The notes beneath the pieces were generated by a model. The model had not been told where the DNA came from. It saw only the letters and a list, made by a program, of their open reading frames with translations, and did no database searches. A program made the translations under genes and the position numbers. From Ctena decussata (taxonomy: Eukaryota; Mollusca; Bivalvia; Lucinida; Lucinidae), in contig OZ022501.1 in assembly GCA_963989385.1 (NCBI GenBank), positions 92,736,979-92,800,978 of the forward strand: DNA of 64,000 bases. Direction: 5' to 3'. Shown here in pieces: positions 33,690 to 45,506 of the stretch. Position 1 is the stretch's first letter. Each line of letters starts with the position of its first letter.

Positions 33690-34866
33690 AAGTATAGAGA
33701 GAGAGAACTCACTGTCAACATATATACCAAATATCAATAAACCACTTTCTATGTAATACTGAATTAGGTATATTTCACATAGACAGATAGAAAAATTAAA
33801 TACATGTAAGACATAAGTCTTTATCAATCTGTATACCAAATATGAAGATTCAAACTTGAAGGGATGCCGTGAAATTCGTTACAAAAAATTGCATTATTCA
33901 AAGTAAGGAGAGTAAGAAAAATGGGAAAAATATAGGGAAGAATAAGCAGGAGAAGGCTTGTTCTTTATCCCACAATACAACAATTATCATCAACCTGCAA
34001 ACAAAATATTCCTACTCTAACTTGCAATGGTTTTTATAGAAATCTTTGACAAAAAGCTATAATTCGAAGTATGCAGAGAAAGAAAATTGGATAAATGCAG
34101 GGAAGAATATGCCCCCTAACGGCTGGTTTGCAATCCCACGATACAGTAAGTCGTTATCAATCTGTATACCAAATATGAATATTCTAATTTGAAGGGTTGC
34201 TGTTAACTCTTTTACGAAAAATTGCATTATTCAGTATAGAGAGAGAAAGAAAATTGGACAAATACAGGGAAAAATAAACCTGCTACAGCTAGTTTGCAAT
34301 CCCACGATACAATAAGTCGTTAGCAATCTGTATACCAAATAAGAACATTCTACCTTGAGGGTTGCTGTGAAATCTGTTACGAAAATTGCATTATTCAATG
34401 TACAGAGAGAAAGAAAATCAGACAAATACAGAGAAGAATAAGCAGGAGATGGCTGGTTTGCTATCCCTCGATACAACACATCCTAATCAACCTGCATACC
34501 ATATATGACTACTCTAGCTTGCACGGTTGCATAGAAATCTTTGACGAATAATTTCATTATTCAAAGTATGGAAAGAAAGAAAATTGGACAAATACAGGGA
34601 ATAATAAGTAGAAGAAGGCTGGTTTGCAATCCCACGATACAACACATGGTCATCAACCTGCATACCAAATATAAATACTCTAGCTTATATGGTTGTGGAG
34701 AAATCTTTGACGAAAAAATCATGATTCAAAGTATGAAAATTAAGAAAATTGGACAAATAAAGAGAAGAATAAGCAGGAGAAGGCTGCTTTGCAATCCCAC
34801 GATACAACACAGCGTCATCAACCTGTATGTTAAATACGACCATTCTAGCTTGTAAGGTTGTGGAGA
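33690..34866 (-). mobile_element. Helentron/pearl-like element of unit 2, core repeats only
   Basis: Copy of 8,690-9,935 with the same approximately 165-bp repeats. It is cut at 34,866 by the 7.78-kb block; its 5' end with microsatellite and ATGCCCCCGC terminus is found at 42,646-42,768. Confidence 0.6.
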
Positions 34867-36657
34867 CAAGTCCAACTTATTCATTCATTTCGAAAATCCG
34901 ATAAATCCGATAATTTTGGAAAGACAATCAAAATTGACTATTTGTACAGGTAATCGCAGGGATAACTTTACTTGACTCGATTTATTGCGCTGCGTACCAA
35001 CGCAGTGCTATTTGTGATGAGTTTGGGAAGGCGTTGGGTGTAGATTTGTTTTATTGATTATTGCTATAAGCGACTTAAAAAGTGAACTTTCATGCATATT
35101 TTATCACTAAAATTTCGATTATGACATCAAATTATCTGAAACATAACATTAAAATATCTTTTTTCGATCTTCATTATTTTATTTTTTTCATATTTCGGGA
35201 TAAAAACATGGAACTATTTTTCCGTCCTAAATGTCGAAAGGATTATCGGCTTTGATAAACGCATTGTATTGTTGCAAATAAGTCAGCTATACGACTTTTC
35301 TCATTGTTTGCACTGTAAGTGTTTAATCAAGTTAGCGTTTAGCATTCATGGTATTGGGTAAAATAATAATTGTTTAGCGAGTAAGAAACGTTTAATAGCA
35401 TATACATATCGTCTTTAACTATAGTATCCTTTCGATTTTTCTAGGTAGTCTTCTTTTCATTTATGACCTACAAGACTTGAGGTCATCGACACGCGAAGAA
35501 GATCGCGCGATGGAACTCAGCTATTGCGTAACTGCCTTATTTTTAGAATCGGTTTATCCATATCATTACCGTTGATAGATCTGATATTAGGGCACGAACA
35601 GGAAACGTGCATTTCTTTTATATATCCATCCGTGGTTGATCTAGTCTCATTTTACGGAGTTAATCACCATTTTGGCACTTTAATAACTATTTTGTTGCTT
35701 TGTTTTAATTAATGATTATAATATTGATTTAAACATTTCTAAACAGCCACAGAGTTTGAATTCTGGAATGGAATGGAGTGGAAAAGATAAGATAATATAC
35801 ATTCCATTGACTACAAGCAACCAGCGGACACATTGAGTCGGAAAATATGTCTTATTTACGTTGATGCGACGTCATCGCGTCATTTCGACGTTATGTGCCT
35901 GCTTGGAATATGCTGGGAATATTTACTCCGTGAAACAGAAAGGCGCGCATCTCCTGTTAATATTACTACACGGGATAAATTATTTCAGCTGAATTGATCC
36001 TACCCCCACCCCCGGACCCCGGTCTTATTATCATGGTCAAGATTTTACGGCTCAATTTTAATTACATATTATTGTGAGTACGGGGTAGAAAACTGTAACC
36101 TCTGAACCCTGGTCTTGTATCATTCTGAATAGCACGTAATACTCATATGAGGGTGTATGCTGTATGAAGAGATAGATAAAATAGCAATGATTGACAGACT
36201 GAAACAGCTTTCATGGCCTAGGCTTTCGGACAGAACCATTAAGTGAAAGTCAAATGAAGGAATATAGCAATGACCTGGTTCAAAATCTTTTTTTTATCAA
36301 ATGAAAATTAATGGGCGAAGAAATAGTGATTTCCTTGAAATCCCATAGAGGAAAGCTCGACCTTTTTTTTTCAAATCAAATAGGTGTCATGCAAGACTTG
36401 CCAAGCATGAGACTTGAGATTTCCTTGTCTCCATCTAAACCAAATCATAGATTCTGGGACACTTCTGTCCTAGTAATTGCAGTCATTATGGAACTTTAAG
36501 TCGGGGAAAATTTCATTTCGAATATGTACTCGAAACTTCAGGAATGCAAGGGGGTGGTCGGGTGGTGCGATGGTACTGCATGTAACTTCCAGTGCCGGGG
36601 CGCCCTGCTGATTTGGATAATAGTAGGGCAAGAGCTTACTGTGCTTGCAGTAGGTGC

Positions 36658-36675
36658 GGGGGGGGGGGGGGGGGG
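36658..36675 (+). repeat. Poly-G run of 18
   Basis: Eighteen consecutive G on the plus strand, a potential G-quadruplex and a polymerase or assembly trouble spot. Confidence 0.9.
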
Positions 36676-36684
36676 TTGTTTGGA

Positions 36685-36810
36685 CATTTTTTCTTTCATC
36701 TATCATTTGTCTCTAATTTCTCCCTCTCTCTGGGAGAAGGCCCGATATAGACTGAAATACTGTCTCAAAGAGCCGTTAAACACAAAACAATCAATCAGTC
36801 AATCAGGAAT
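36685..36810 (+). mobile_element. SINE-like 3' end with AATC-type tail
   Basis: Sequence with CTCTCTGGGAGAAGGCCCGA followed by a stretch ending CAATCAATCAGTCAATCAGG resembles SINE tails built of short repeats. The head is not identified because the poly-G region precedes it. Low certainty. Confidence 0.35.
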
Positions 36811-37291
36811 GCAAAGCTTTTGAAAGTAAAACTGAGGTGAAATATTCGTTGTCTTATAATCAAAGAACCATTATCATGATTATAAGAAGCTAAATACATA
36901 ACTTGGAAACAATTTCTACAACTCAGCCTTGCTAAAATTTTCTGGTTTACAGTACTTTCATAAGAGTTGTGTCACACATAAAGTGTGCTTACGGTGAATG
37001 GGTACTTTTTCAGGGGAAGCAACTCATGCCAATTTCATTTTTGCCTCCCTTCACAGTGGAGATCAACTGAAGAACTTGCCACTTGAGGAGCATTTTCTTT
37101 CCTTTAACAGTAGAGTCCCTTTTGGAAAGGCTACATTATCCAGGAAAACAAAACACAAATTGTTCCCATATGTAAAATGATGAAAAAACCCAACCCAAAA
37201 CATAAAGGTATACACATGACCGAGATCAATATCTTTCAAAAACATACTAAGGTATTTTTACTATCATATAAAGTTTTGCATGGGCCTTTAA

Positions 37292-37835
37292 AGGCCCCAT
37301 TGCTCTATCAGCATGAACTATTTTATCGTGAGGTATCGCTGCAAACTTCTCACAACAGTTTCGCCATTTGTTATTATCGTGATTGGCCGGCTTTGAAAAA
37401 TCAAAACGTCCTTGAGTTTACCATAAAATAGATTTAAAGAAATAACTAGGTCATTTTAGTTGCCAACCAAAATGACCTACTTTCGATTTCACAAGCTTTA
37501 TTTCACGATAAAAATACAACGTACAGGCGGTAAAAATATAAGGTACAGGCGTTTAACAGGTGATAAAAATACAATGTACAAAAAAATAGGCAAGGGTCCC
37601 ATTGATTGTGCCGCTGTGGCATTACTGCATTGCTTAACGGGGAACCAGAGACGAAACCCGTATTTTCATGGAGTGACATCATTTTTTTTAAAATACCTTG
37701 TTCCGTCTTTTTTACCAGTTATATGCTACAAAAAAGCACACCAACCGACATATTTTCATCAATTCTGAAGGCTGTACAGGTTGCATAATGATTTGTATTT
37801 TGACGGTTTTTACCTTTGATAGGACTATGGAGACT
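37292..37835 (+). mobile_element. piggyBac-type MITE, 544 bp
   Basis: TTAA at 37,288-37,291 and 37,836-37,839. Almost identical to the copies at 27,688 and 59,402, differing at only a few bases. It directly abuts the next MITE, sharing one TTAA. Confidence 0.9.
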
Positions 37836-37839
37836 TTAA

Positions 37840-38323
37840 AGTCTCCATAGTCCTATAAGTGGTAAAAACGTCTTAATTCAAATCATTGTAAAAAGCGGTT
37901 CAACATTCACTTTTGGTAATAATATTGAGTTGATGCGCTTATATTGAGTCATATAACTGGCAAAAAGGAGAGAAAACAAGTTTTTGAAAAATAACAAATC
38001 GCTCCACAAAATAGAATTTCCTGCTCTGGTTTCCCTTCTAGCAATGCTATACAAACAAAGGCGGGATAGTGATTGGGACTCCACTCCTGAGCGTTGTATT
38101 TTTACCATTTTATATAACTTAATGAAATCGAAATTAGGTCATTTTAGTTGGCAACTAAAATGACCCAAATCAGATTTTAAAATGATTTTATGCGAAACTC
38201 AAGGATGTTTTTTTTTGTTTAAAGCGGGCGAATCACGGTCATTTACAATGACGAAACTATAGTGAGAAGCTTGCAGCGATACCTCATGATAAAACTGTTT
38301 ATGCTGAAAGAGCAACGGGGTCT
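37840..38323 (-). mobile_element. Second piggyBac-type MITE, head-to-head with the previous
   Basis: Begins AGTCTCCATAGTCCTAT immediately after the shared TTAA and ends GAGCAACGGGGTCTT. The right target reads TCAA, presumably a mutated TTAA. It is more diverged from 37,292 than that element's sister copies and resembles the 483-bp element at 3,107. Confidence 0.75.
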
Positions 38324-41300
38324 TTCAACTAGGCAGTCTTCATCAGAAAATTCACACGTTATCATTCTATCAATCTTAATGCCCACTCACCAAAATAAAT
38401 AAATAAATAAAAAAAAATAAAAGTTTTAGAGTCACAGAACAAACAAATAACGCAATGTTTTGCAAAAACGTCATTTGACTCACACACTAATTCCTACACA
38501 CACTAATTCCTAACTTGACATTTTTTAAAATTATTTTGAGTACAATTTATTGGACAGCTTCAAGCTCAATCTTACAAAGAAAAAAAGGTTGCAAAATTCT
38601 GTTATACGTCACAACACTTTGAAATTCAATGTAAATGTCCTTTAACTTAAAAGTAAATGTAGGGTGCCTGTCTTAAACTCAGTGCTATTCACCCAAGCTT
38701 AAACAAGTTTTATTTTTCTCTATAAATAAAACTGGTAGAAATAGTTTAACTTAAATTTTTGAAACTGTGAACTTAACTGTGACCGTGCAGAACTTTTGTC
38801 CATATGTATATATGGCCTTATTTTATGCTGTGTTGTTCCAAATTACAATACTAATCACAATCCAGCGTTGTGTGTCATTTTTAATGATTTAAGAACAACT
38901 ATTATCGCTACTTTAATTTATTGATACCTCGATACCGTATTGTAAACAAAGTTACTAAAATATGGCTAATCAAGTCTTAAATATTGTTTTCCGCAGCGCT
39001 TCCTCCTTTGCTCTATACTAGAGCAACTTTTTACTTGTTGGCCCACTGTGTGTGCAGCTAATCGATTTTACCTATGGTTTATCACCTTTCCGATAGCGGA
39101 TTAAAGGCCAATATTACTAGCTTGACTAATTAACACATACGAAATCATTTCTTCTGATACTTGAATCTCGGTGCTTTGAGAAAACATCGACCAGCGTATA
39201 TGAAATAAGATTAGCGTAATAAAAACTTTCTTGTATTCTTATGAGGTCTGATTTATGCTTTTGTTGTAGAAGTGAACAAGACTAACGGGTATAATTAAAA
39301 ATTATAATATCCATGTATACGCTGATCATGTTGTTCATAATGCACTTTTCCATCTTTCTTTTAATCCAAAAACATCTGGCACCCTATAAAAGTAACATCT
39401 GAAAACAGTGCAGACCTTGATCAAAAGCTGCAGAATGCGGCGTCTCATCGAGTCCGTCACTGTTTGCAGTCACTACAGGAAATTCTCATAAACAGAAACA
39501 GGCCACTATGCAGTTATGGGTTCGAGTCAAGAACAACAACAACAAAATAATAATAATAATAATTAATTTTCATTTATTTATTTTTTCATATAAAAATCTC
39601 TTCCGCATGACAAAGAAATATCTATTTATCGTACCACAAACACCTCTTATATTTTGGCGGAATCACATCAGCAATTAGCGTAGACTCCGATTAGACTGTT
39701 TCTGAAAATCAGCTTGATCTGAGTCTGCACATTTGCCCTTCGGCCAATTCCTCTATAATGCGTGATAAATTCAACTGCTCCAAACTTTTAAGATAATTAC
39801 ACTGTACCAGTTACTCAAACTAATCTCTTATTGTTTATGCGAACAGTGATGGTTCGGATCAGACTGTGTATTTTGCTACGCCTATTTGGTTCTTTGCTGA
39901 TAAGTCTGATCAGTTTGCGCATCAACATAGGCTTATGATCACTGGTCTTGGTGAATGATATTCTTTGGAATTTTGGAATAATTCCGATTCCGATAGTTAT
40001 GTATTTACCCAATAAGACATTGCGACCGCGCAAACTAATCAACATCTCTGGTCTTATCAGTTTGTGCAGGCTTATCAGAATAGCTTATAAACTGTTGATT
40101 TACAACTTGAGCAGATGCGAAAATTGATCAGAAATAGCTGATGTGCAGGCTGATTATTTTTTTTCCTTTTCAAACATAGCATAGTCAAATAAAAAAAAAA
40201 ACATTATTATTTAGAAGAAGGATAAATAAAATACAATAACAGTTTTGTTATCAAGCAACGATATTTGCGTTTCCTTAAGATGTTAAGATGTTAAGACTGT
40301 CATAATCTGTTGATAACGAATGGTTAATGTCACGCCGCGCGGCGTTCATGTTTATTACATTTGGATATATCAAATAGCGGTAATAAAATCCGAGATTAAC
40401 TAGACCAAGCTGGCATAAATAATAAGGGTATTGCGCTAACAGTTAAAGATAGACTGATAGAAAAATTAAGATTAAATATTTAATTTGCAGATTATTTGTT
40501 TGTTGATTATGATCAGAATATTTCTCAAAACTTTTAACGCGTGTACCCAAATCAGCTTGTGCATGTGCTCAAACTATTTAAGGCCGGCAATCTGTTCTCA
40601 GTTTGCGCGGATAAATACAAAGACTGCGCACACTGATCGGTCTCTAATCTGTAAACAAACCTACATTATCTTCATAAAATAGTAAGGTGTTCTGAAACAG
40701 TTTGAGAGGAGAAGCAGACTGGTCAGAATGTTTGCAGTTACAACACATCGTTTCTCACCAGACTAGTCTTGGTCTGCGCTGTTGGCACACAAATGCATTT
40801 TACGGTTATGATATGAAGATAGACAAAGCTTATTCGCGCAAACTGATCATAACCGTTAGTAGGTGACACAGTGGCCTATATATCGATCGTATTTATAGGT
40901 CACTGGGTGACACAATAGTTTTATAATAAATAATATTGCAATTTATGCAATCTCTGATAAGTGCCTATTCTATTCGCGCAAACTGATCATAGTCATCATT
41001 AGACGACCCTTTAAGTTTTCAAAGGAACTGAATTGAAGTACTCCTTATTTACAATAATCAAATTGTACTATCTTCAAGACGTGTAATAACAGGCATCGAC
41101 ATACTCTCGCTGAATATTTTGCCGTCAGAACACAATATTTTTTAAGAGTTTTCAGTTTGCGATGCTGGCTCAAAAGGAAATGTTTTGTAGATATATTGTG
41201 AAGACACGGAACCGGCTGCGCAGCTAGTAATTTGTGTTGTAAAAACAAAGTTATGACAATAAAATTAGCAGACTATTGAGTATAAAAAGAGTTTGTTACG

Positions 41301-42200
41301 TCAATTAGATTTTATTGAATAATGACGCGCTTCTCTCTTTTATTTCTTTCAATTCGGCGCCTTTTTGGCAAAGAGAATAATTTAGACGCCACTTCTTATT
41401 TCAATCATCAGGAGACAAACTGTGAACAACTAAAACTACTATCTATTCCAGGGAATAGCAATTAATTAAAAAATACGAACAAAAAATGTGTGTCTTAGAT
41501 TAGCCTGCACATTTCTGAATCAGTATCATTTATTTATTCATTTTTATGCATTTAAGCCGCTATTTAGCTGCTTTATGTGAAATATTGTTAGATATTTCGC
41601 CAGAATTTATAAAACCTGACGAGTATATTTTGATAAAAAGTATAAATAATACAAACAGGACATAAATGACACATTTAGAAAATACATTGACAGCAATCAT
41701 AGAAATATAATCACATATTCAAGTGCAAATAAAGAACAATTTTCTTCAAATCTTTTTTTTTTTCAGAGAAAGCAAACGGAAAGTGAATGTATTACTTTCA
41801 CAAGGAAGAAAATGTACTCATTTGTTTTTTTTTTCGCAAATTGATTAAATGATGTCTTTCTGCATATTTCATTAGGAAATTTAATATTGGTAGTGTGTTT
41901 GTGTGTGTGTGTGTGTGTTTGACACAGTGAAAGAATCGGTACACAGCAGTTAATTCGCAGTCTGGTCAGGGATCCAGAGCCTCACTTGCTGATTAGCCAT
42001 CATGATAATAAATAAATTATCAAAATATTATTTTCAGTATTCATACGTCGATATAGCAATGTTGCAAATCAGTTATGAAGCTCTGATAAAAATGTGTGCA
42101 TTAAAGCTAAAATAGCCAGGGGGAATTTGGACAGGTATAGCTTCACGCTTTGTCTAGGATTTCTAAAAATAGATTCGGGTGCATTTGTGACAATTTCAAA
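38324..42200. repeat. AT-rich non-coding stretch with dispersed GCGCAAACTGATCA motifs
   Basis: Between about 39,680 and 41,000, variants of TTTGCGCA and GATCAGTTTGCGCAT or its complement GCGCAAACTGATCAT recur at about 39,910, 40,027, 40,595, 40,837 and 40,976. These look like relics of one interspersed repeat family. A (GT)n tract is at 41,891-41,919. No gene is supported. Confidence 0.45.
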
Positions 42201-42645
42201 CAATGAAGTTTGTAAATACCCTTAAAATCCCCCAATTAATTTTCATTTTTTTCCTAATAAAAATTATAACATTAGAAAGAAAATTTATTGCAGATATGGA
42301 ATCCGTATGCATATTTTATGCAACTTTATATTTGAAAATGATATTGGAAATAAAAGAAGGATACCCACTGCATTTTCAGTGCTGTTTACTATATAAGTAT
42401 TGCATTTAGAGGGTCACATTTTCAACCTAAAAATCCCTCAATTTAACATTAACGTAAAATTATGAATAAATATGTTAAGGATAGCACTTAAATTGAATAT
42501 TATGAATCTGTATGCATATAAATTCAGTATTAATTAATATTTGTACAATTTTCTGTGAACCATTGGTTTCCTATTCAATCAAATGCATTTCTCGCCACAG
42601 ATAATATCGATTAGTGTCAACTCGTATGATCAGATAAGTTAGGCT

Positions 42646-42768
42646 TGAATCTTTGTCGAAAAAAATTATTAAAAGGGGACGGAAGGACGGACGGACCGAA
42701 GGATGGACAGACAGATGTAAACCAGTATACACCCTATATACACACTTTTTCAAAGCGGGGGCATAAAT
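42646..42768 (-). mobile_element. 5' end of the split Helentron/pearl-like element
   Basis: Carries GACGGAAGGACGGACGGACC (microsatellite) and ends CAAAGCGGGGGCAT, the reverse of the 5' terminus ATGCCCCCGCTTTG, as at 9,940-10,057. Confidence 0.7.
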
Positions 42769-43844
42769 ATTATGAAGTTCTTCATATATTATTTTTTTGC
42801 CCCGAAACCCAGAGACTGTAATTTTGGGCATTCATTCAAAGATTTCAACTCGTGTATAATGCGGCCAAGTAAAAGTAGCCCCTGTCGTGTGTACAAGGGG
42901 TAGGAATGGTAAGTAGTAGGCCACGGACGGACAGTACCCACAAACATCCTATTAGTAGTTATATATTATAGGATGAAATCCGGTTCTTCGCTTTGCATCA
43001 TTCCAAACAGCAGCATATTGTGAAAAGGAACTGCTCTATCGCGAATTAACATTGATATTTAATCACAATGGTTAGTGTTGATTCTACGCTCTGTGTGCCC
43101 GGCGGGAATGAACAGCTGACATACAGAGACAGAGTTCGTTTCCAAGGGACAAAGCAAAGTTCCGGGTTTCACCATAAATTTTATGGCTATATATCTTCTT
43201 CAAAGCAGTCTGATTAGAATTGACAGTGTTAGCTGACCTAGTGTCTGTGAAATTCATGTTTACATGTATTTATGTTATTGGCAAAATCTCATCTCTTTTT
43301 TTTTGTTAGCTGTGTCTAAAAATAAACTATATCTACTGTCACATCTAAAAATAGAAATACGATCTGACCCTCGTTGAACAAGGATACTCTGGTTCCAGGC
43401 TACATAAAAGCAACAAAAAGCTGGGAAAAAGACATGGTCCAAACCCACCATATTGCACAACGACAAGTTGAGCTCCACAAGAATAATCAAAGACGATTAT
43501 AACTGTACACAGAGGTAAGATATATTATACTTTCAAGAGTAATAAATTTTGGAAAGTTTCAAAATAGTTAATTGTAACATTACTGTCAAAACAGCTAACT
43601 GTAGAGCGGAGGACTGGTTGGTTTAACATTATCCTGGTGGCACATGATGCAAATTACATCGTTGTAACGTCGATGCGACGTAATAAGGTCAAAGGGCGTC
43701 GAACTGATATACATGTGACGAAGTCTGCAGGATGTCATTTGACGTCATATGCCCGCTCGGATTACAACACTGATGCAAATATATTGTGCTTCAATGTTCT
43801 GAATTTCTCTTCAAATAAGATAGCAAGCGATCAGGTCCTTTTTT
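42769..43844. other. Upstream flank of unit 3, left part
   Basis: Nearly identical to 10,060-11,150. No gene is supported. Confidence 0.55.
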
Positions 43845-45083
43845 ATGCCCCCGCCACGAAGTGGGGAGGGGCATATAGTTTTGCCCTTGTCCGTCCGTGC
43901 ATACGTACGTACGTCACACTTTGTAGTATTGTTCTTGTCTCCGCAACTCCTACAGTATTCGAAGCAGGGAGTTGAAACTTGCAACACAGTTCAGACATGC
44001 ATTGAACATGTGCATAAAGGAAACAGAACTTTGATTCAGGTTTTTATTGCAGAATTATGTCCCCTTGAATAATATACATATTATGACCATATTTCACATT
44101 TGAGTACTGTTCTTGTCTACGCAACTCCTCCTACAGTATTTGATATAGGGAGTTGAAACTTGCAACACAGTTCAGACATGCATTGAACATGTGCATAAAG
44201 GAAACAGAACTTTGATTAATGTCTTGATTGCAGAATTGTGTCCCCTTGAATAATATACATATTATAATCATATTTCATATTTTAGTACTGTTCTTGTCTC
44301 CGCAACTCCTCCTACAGTATTTAATGTAGGGAGTTGAAACTTGCAACGCAGTTCAGACATGCATTGAACATGTGCATAAAGGAAACAGAACTTTGATCCA
44401 GGTCATTATGGCAGAATACATCCCCTTGAATGACATGCATATTTTGACCATATTTCACAATTTGTAGTACTGTTCTTGTCTCTGCAACTCCTCCAATAGT
44501 ATTTGATGTAGGGATTTGAAACTTGCAACACAGTTCAGACATGCATTGAACATGTGCATAAAGGAAACAGAACTTTCAGTTAGGTCTTCATTGCAGAATT
44601 ATGTCCCCTTGAATTACATACATATTTTGACCATATTTCCATAGCTTAAATCCAATCTCACCTTTTATCGTAGCTCTAGCGGCCTCATTTATTAACCGAT
44701 TTTGGTATTACATCACAGTTTTATTGGGGATGACAGTACCTCGAATAAATTTGCGTTTCAGTTTGGTAAGATGAAGGTCAAGGTCACAGTTGCTATTTTC
44801 AGAAAAACTAGAGCATTGCTCCAGCGATTTCATTTATAGATCGATTTTGATGTAACTTCACATAAATGTTAAGTATAACAATATCTTGAATAAATTGCCG
44901 CTTCAGCACCCCAGGGCCAAGGTCAAGGTCACAGTTGCTATTTTTAAGAAAACCTCAGTCATCCCTCTAGCACCTTTATTTATTGACAGGTTTTGATGTA
45001 ACTTCACACAAATATGTTTTAACACATAACTCATCTAGTGAGGCATTAGGCGGGGGCATTCATCACCTTTAGTGATTGTCTAG
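43845..45083 (+). mobile_element. Helentron-like non-autonomous element (HINE-like), 1.24 kb
   Basis: It is inserted within a T tract; unit 2 has the empty site (CCTTTTTTTTACCTC, about 11,141-11,155). The 5' end is ATGCCCCCGCC; its inverse GGCGGGGGCAT lies at 45,049-45,059, 24 bases before the 3' end. Between them and the end is a small hairpin ATCAC-CTTTA-GTGAT, and the element closes TGTCTAG followed by T. Asymmetric inverted ends, T-T insertion and a 3' hairpin are the published hallmarks of Helentron-type elements. Inside: (GTCC/TACG) microsatellite, four 182-bp repeats (about 43,918-44,640), then about 2.5 repeats of about 145 bp with AAGGTCAAGGTCACAGTTGC. Confidence 0.75.
43918..44640. 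repeat. Four tandem repeats, period about 182 bp
   Basis: Each unit contains GTTGAAACTTGCAACACAGT or a near variant, CATTGAACATGTGCATAAAG and TCCCCTTGAAT. They form the core of the Helentron-like element. Confidence 0.9.
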
Positions 45084-45251
45084 TTTACCTCAAATACTTC
45101 TTATCAAACTACTGTTGATAATTGTGCAAGCAATTATAGTACCGGGTTTCACCCTATATATCGATTAGACAACTCCTTGAAATAGTCTGATCAGAATTGA
45201 TACTGTAAATTCTGATACATGTTTTTATTATTGTTATTTTATTTTATTTTT

Positions 45252-45506
45252 TAGTCGACGCATATGGGCGTAAATAATGTAGTCATTGAGTCAGAAACGA
45301 CAGAACAGCCAGTATATAGTGGCCCACAATGCAGCTACAATCTAAGTAGTTTGGATTACCTCCCCTCACACGCCAGCGTGCTCATATTGCAGTGCACAAC
45401 TAACAGTACTTTCAAAACAGCTAACTTAAGAGTTTTTAGTAAGGCGGAAGATTGTTTGGTTAACATTGAGCAAAACTTACCCCAGTCGAAACATGATGTC
45501 AAATGA
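45252..45506 (+). pseudogene. Exon-like module MGVNNVVIES, unit 3 copy
   Basis: Same as 11,316-11,543; open for 80 codons because one base change removes the stop seen in unit 2. The differing ends argue against a conserved protein. Confidence 0.3.

Larger units (their letters stand above)
34867..42645. other. 7.78-kb block splitting the Helentron-like element
   Basis: In unit 1 the left and right neighbours are directly joined (TGGAGACTGAATCTTTG, about 9,931-9,947). Here they are 7.78 kb apart. No target duplication, long inverted repeat or coding gene is visible at the ends. Content: AT-rich sequence, a poly-G tract, two head-to-head TTAA MITEs, and a stretch of dispersed GCGCAAACTGATCA motifs. 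An insertion here or a deletion in unit 1 are both possible. Confidence 0.55.

Noticed and set aside
37460..37788. 102-codon frame repeated at 27,856 and 59,570
   Set aside because: It lies within the TTAA MITE; similarity reflects the recent MITE copies, and one copy is frameshifted.
43845..45083. Classical Helitron because the element ends CTAG
   Set aside because: There is no TC start or A-T target; T-T insertion and asymmetric inverted ends fit Helentron-type elements better.
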